Assembly: GCA_031267485.1 (NCBI GenBank)
Contig: JAIRYY010000005.1
Location: forward strand, 1-8,245
Origin: Tannerella sp.
GTDB taxonomy: Bacteria > Bacteroidota > Bacteroidia > Bacteroidales > Tannerellaceae
DNA length: 8,245 nucleotides
Direction: 5' to 3'
A program made the position numbers and the translations under genes. Shown here one piece after another: positions 6,819 through 8,245 of this stretch (positions are counted from its first letter, which is position 1; each line of letters begins with the position of its first letter). Below the pieces are notes generated by a model. It made no database searches. It was given only the letters and a program-made list of their open reading frames with translations, and had not been told where the DNA came from.

Positions 6819-8245
6819 ATGTGTGGAATAACAGCAATTTTCAACATCCGCAAGGAAGAAAACAAAGAAGCGCTGCGCGTGCAGGCGCTGAAGATGAGTA
6901 AACGGATACGCCACCGCGGACCGGACTGGAGCGGCATTTACGCCGGCGAAACGGCTATACTTGCGCACGAACGCCTGTCGATCGTCGACCCGGCATCCGG
7001 CAAACAGCCGCTGATCAGCGACGACGGAAACGTCATCCTCTGCGTCAACGGCGAGATATACAATCACCGCGACATCCGCGCCCGGATGAAAGACACGTAC
7101 GAATTTCGCACAGGCTCCGACTGTGAAGTGATCCTGGCGCTATACCGCGAAAAGGGCATCCATTTCCTCGAAGACCTGAGCGGGATATTCGCTTTCGCCC
7201 TCTACGACCGCGCGAAGGACGTCTTCCTCATCGCCCGCGACCCGATAGGCGTCATTCCGCTTTACGTCGGCCGCGACGACCGCGGACATATCCTCGTCTC
7301 GTCGGAGATGAAAGGCCTGGAGGGATTTGCCGCGGAATACGACCAGTTCCAGCCGGGACACCTGTGGTACAGCGAAGACGCCGGGCCGGTGAAGTGGTAC
7401 GGCCGCGACTGGACGGATTTCGGGAACGTAAAAGAGAACCCCGCCGACAGCGGCGAACTGCGAATGGCGTTGGAAGACGCCGTACTGCGCCAGCTGATGA
7501 GCGACGTCCCCTACGGCGTCCTGCTGTCGGGCGGCCTGGATTCGTCCGTCATCTCGGCCATCGCCAAACGCTACGCCGGCAAGCGCATCGAGGACAACGG
7601 CAAGTCGGATGCCTGGTGGCCGCAGCTGCACTCGTTCGCTATCGGACTGGAAGGAGCGCCCGACCTCGCCGCCGCGCAGAAGGTGGCCGACCATATCGGA
7701 ACCGTTCACCACGAAATTCATTACACGGTGCAGGAGGGGCTGGATGCGATCCGCGACGTGATTTATCATATCGAGACGTACGACGTCACGACCGTGCGCG
7801 CCTCCACGCCGATGTACCTGATTGCGCGCGTTATCAGAAGTATGGGCATCAAGATGGTGCTGAGCGGCGAAGGCGCCGACGAGGTGTTCGGCGGCTACCT
7901 GTATTTCCACAAGGCGCCCGATGCGGAGGCGTTTCATGAAGAGACGCTGCGCAAGATAAGCAAACTGTATCTGTACGACTGCCTGCGCGCTAACAAGAGC
8001 CTGGCGGCATGGGGCGTCGAGGGGCGCGTACCGTTCCTCGACAAGGAGTTCCTGGATGTGGCCATGCGCCTGAACCCGGCGGCAAAAATGGCGCCCGGTA
8101 AAATCATCGAGAAGAAGATTCTTCGCGAAGCTTTCGCGGATTACCTCCCCGAAAGCGTCCTGTGGCGTCAGAAGGAACAGTTTTCGGACGGCGTGGGCTA
8201 CAACTGGATTGATACGCTGAAAAGAATCGCATCGGAGAAGGTGTC
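6819..8245 (+). CDS. asnB: Asparagine synthetase B, glutamine-hydrolysing; 3' end outside window
   Basis: The enzyme makes asparagine from aspartate, using ATP and nitrogen from glutamine, in the cytoplasm. The frame runs from ATG at 6819 to the window edge without a stop, giving 475 residues; the E. coli enzyme has about 554, so roughly 80 C-terminal residues are missing from view. Cys2, exposed after Met removal, is the class II amidotransferase nucleophile. It is supported by RHRGPDWSG (from residue 31), Arg52 in HERLSIVD, NGEIYNH (77-83) and Asp101 in GSDCE. The ATP pyrophosphatase loop SGGLDSS is at 237-243, with LSGEGADEVFGGYLYFHKAP and RQKEQFSDGVGY further on. From memory it resembles E. 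coli AsnB closely along its whole length, including WWPQLHSFA. It starts only 13 bases after the gltD stop, with no terminator between, and is probably the third gene of the operon. Start context lacks a Shine-Dalgarno sequence, but Cys2 fixes the start. Confidence 0.96.
   Translation, partial: MCGITAIFNIRKEENKEALRVQALKMSKRIRHRGPDWSGIYAGETAILAHERLSIVDPASGKQPLISDDGNVILCVNGEIYNHRDIRARMKDTYEFRTGSDCEVILALYREKGIHFLEDLSGIFAFALYDRAKDVFLIARDPIGVIPLYVGRDDRGHILVSSEMKGLEGFAAEYDQFQPGHLWYSEDAGPVKWYGRDWTDFGNVKENPADSGELRMALEDAVLRQLMSDVPYGVLLSGGLDSSVISAIAKRYAGKRIEDNGKSDAWWPQLHSFAIGLEGAPDLAAAQKVADHIGTVHHEIHYTVQEGLDAIRDVIYHIETYDVTTVRASTPMYLIARVIRSMGIKMVLSGEGADEVFGGYLYFHKAPDAEAFHEETLRKISKLYLYDCLRANKSLAAWGVEGRVPFLDKEFLDVAMRLNPAAKMAPGKIIEKKILREAFADYLPESVLWRQKEQFSDGVGYNWIDTLKRIASEKV

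Noticed and set aside
5393..6937. A 514-codon open reading frame on the - strand across gltD and the start of asnB
   Set aside because: It is again in register with gltD codons and explained by the same codon bias. No recognisable protein family and no suitable promoter were seen.
7140..7937. A 265-codon open reading frame on the - strand and a 191-codon frame on the + strand within asnB
   Set aside because: Both overlap the clear asnB coding frame, and their translations look like out-of-frame products rich in Arg.

Overview
The window looks like a chromosomal segment of a Bacteroidota bacterium, probably Bacteroidales. This rests on the gene order gltB-gltD-asnB, which I recall from Bacteroides genomes, on a match to the Bacteroidota -7 promoter consensus (TAnnTTTG) upstream of gltB, on A-rich start regions without a clear Shine-Dalgarno sequence, and on the type of protein that ends just upstream. 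Genes are GC-rich and the main intergenic region is strongly AT-rich. The genus cannot be fixed from what is visible.

Layout, all on the + strand. (1) 2-403: the 3' end of an ATPase-type protein with a C-terminal PD-(D/E)XK nuclease-like domain. (2) 404-790: an AT-rich non-coding region with a candidate promoter next to gltB, a 15-bp perfect inverted repeat and several short direct repeats. (3) 791-5311: gltB, the large subunit of glutamate synthase, complete. (4) 5372-6805: gltD, the small subunit, complete. (5) 6819 to the window end: asnB, glutamine-hydrolysing asparagine synthetase, cut off by the window edge after 475 residues.

The last three genes form a probable nitrogen-assimilation operon. 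GltB and GltD together make glutamate from glutamine and 2-oxoglutarate with electrons from NAD(P)H. AsnB uses glutamine nitrogen to make asparagine from aspartate. The gaps of 60 and 13 bases have no convincing terminator, which supports one transcript from the promoter before gltB. All catalytic and cofactor motifs I looked for are intact.

I see no new system here. The genes are ordinary core metabolism. The points most worth a second look are the near-complete absence of TTA, CTA and TCA codons in gltB and gltD (which creates very long but probably meaningless antisense ORFs), and the repeats in the region upstream of gltB.
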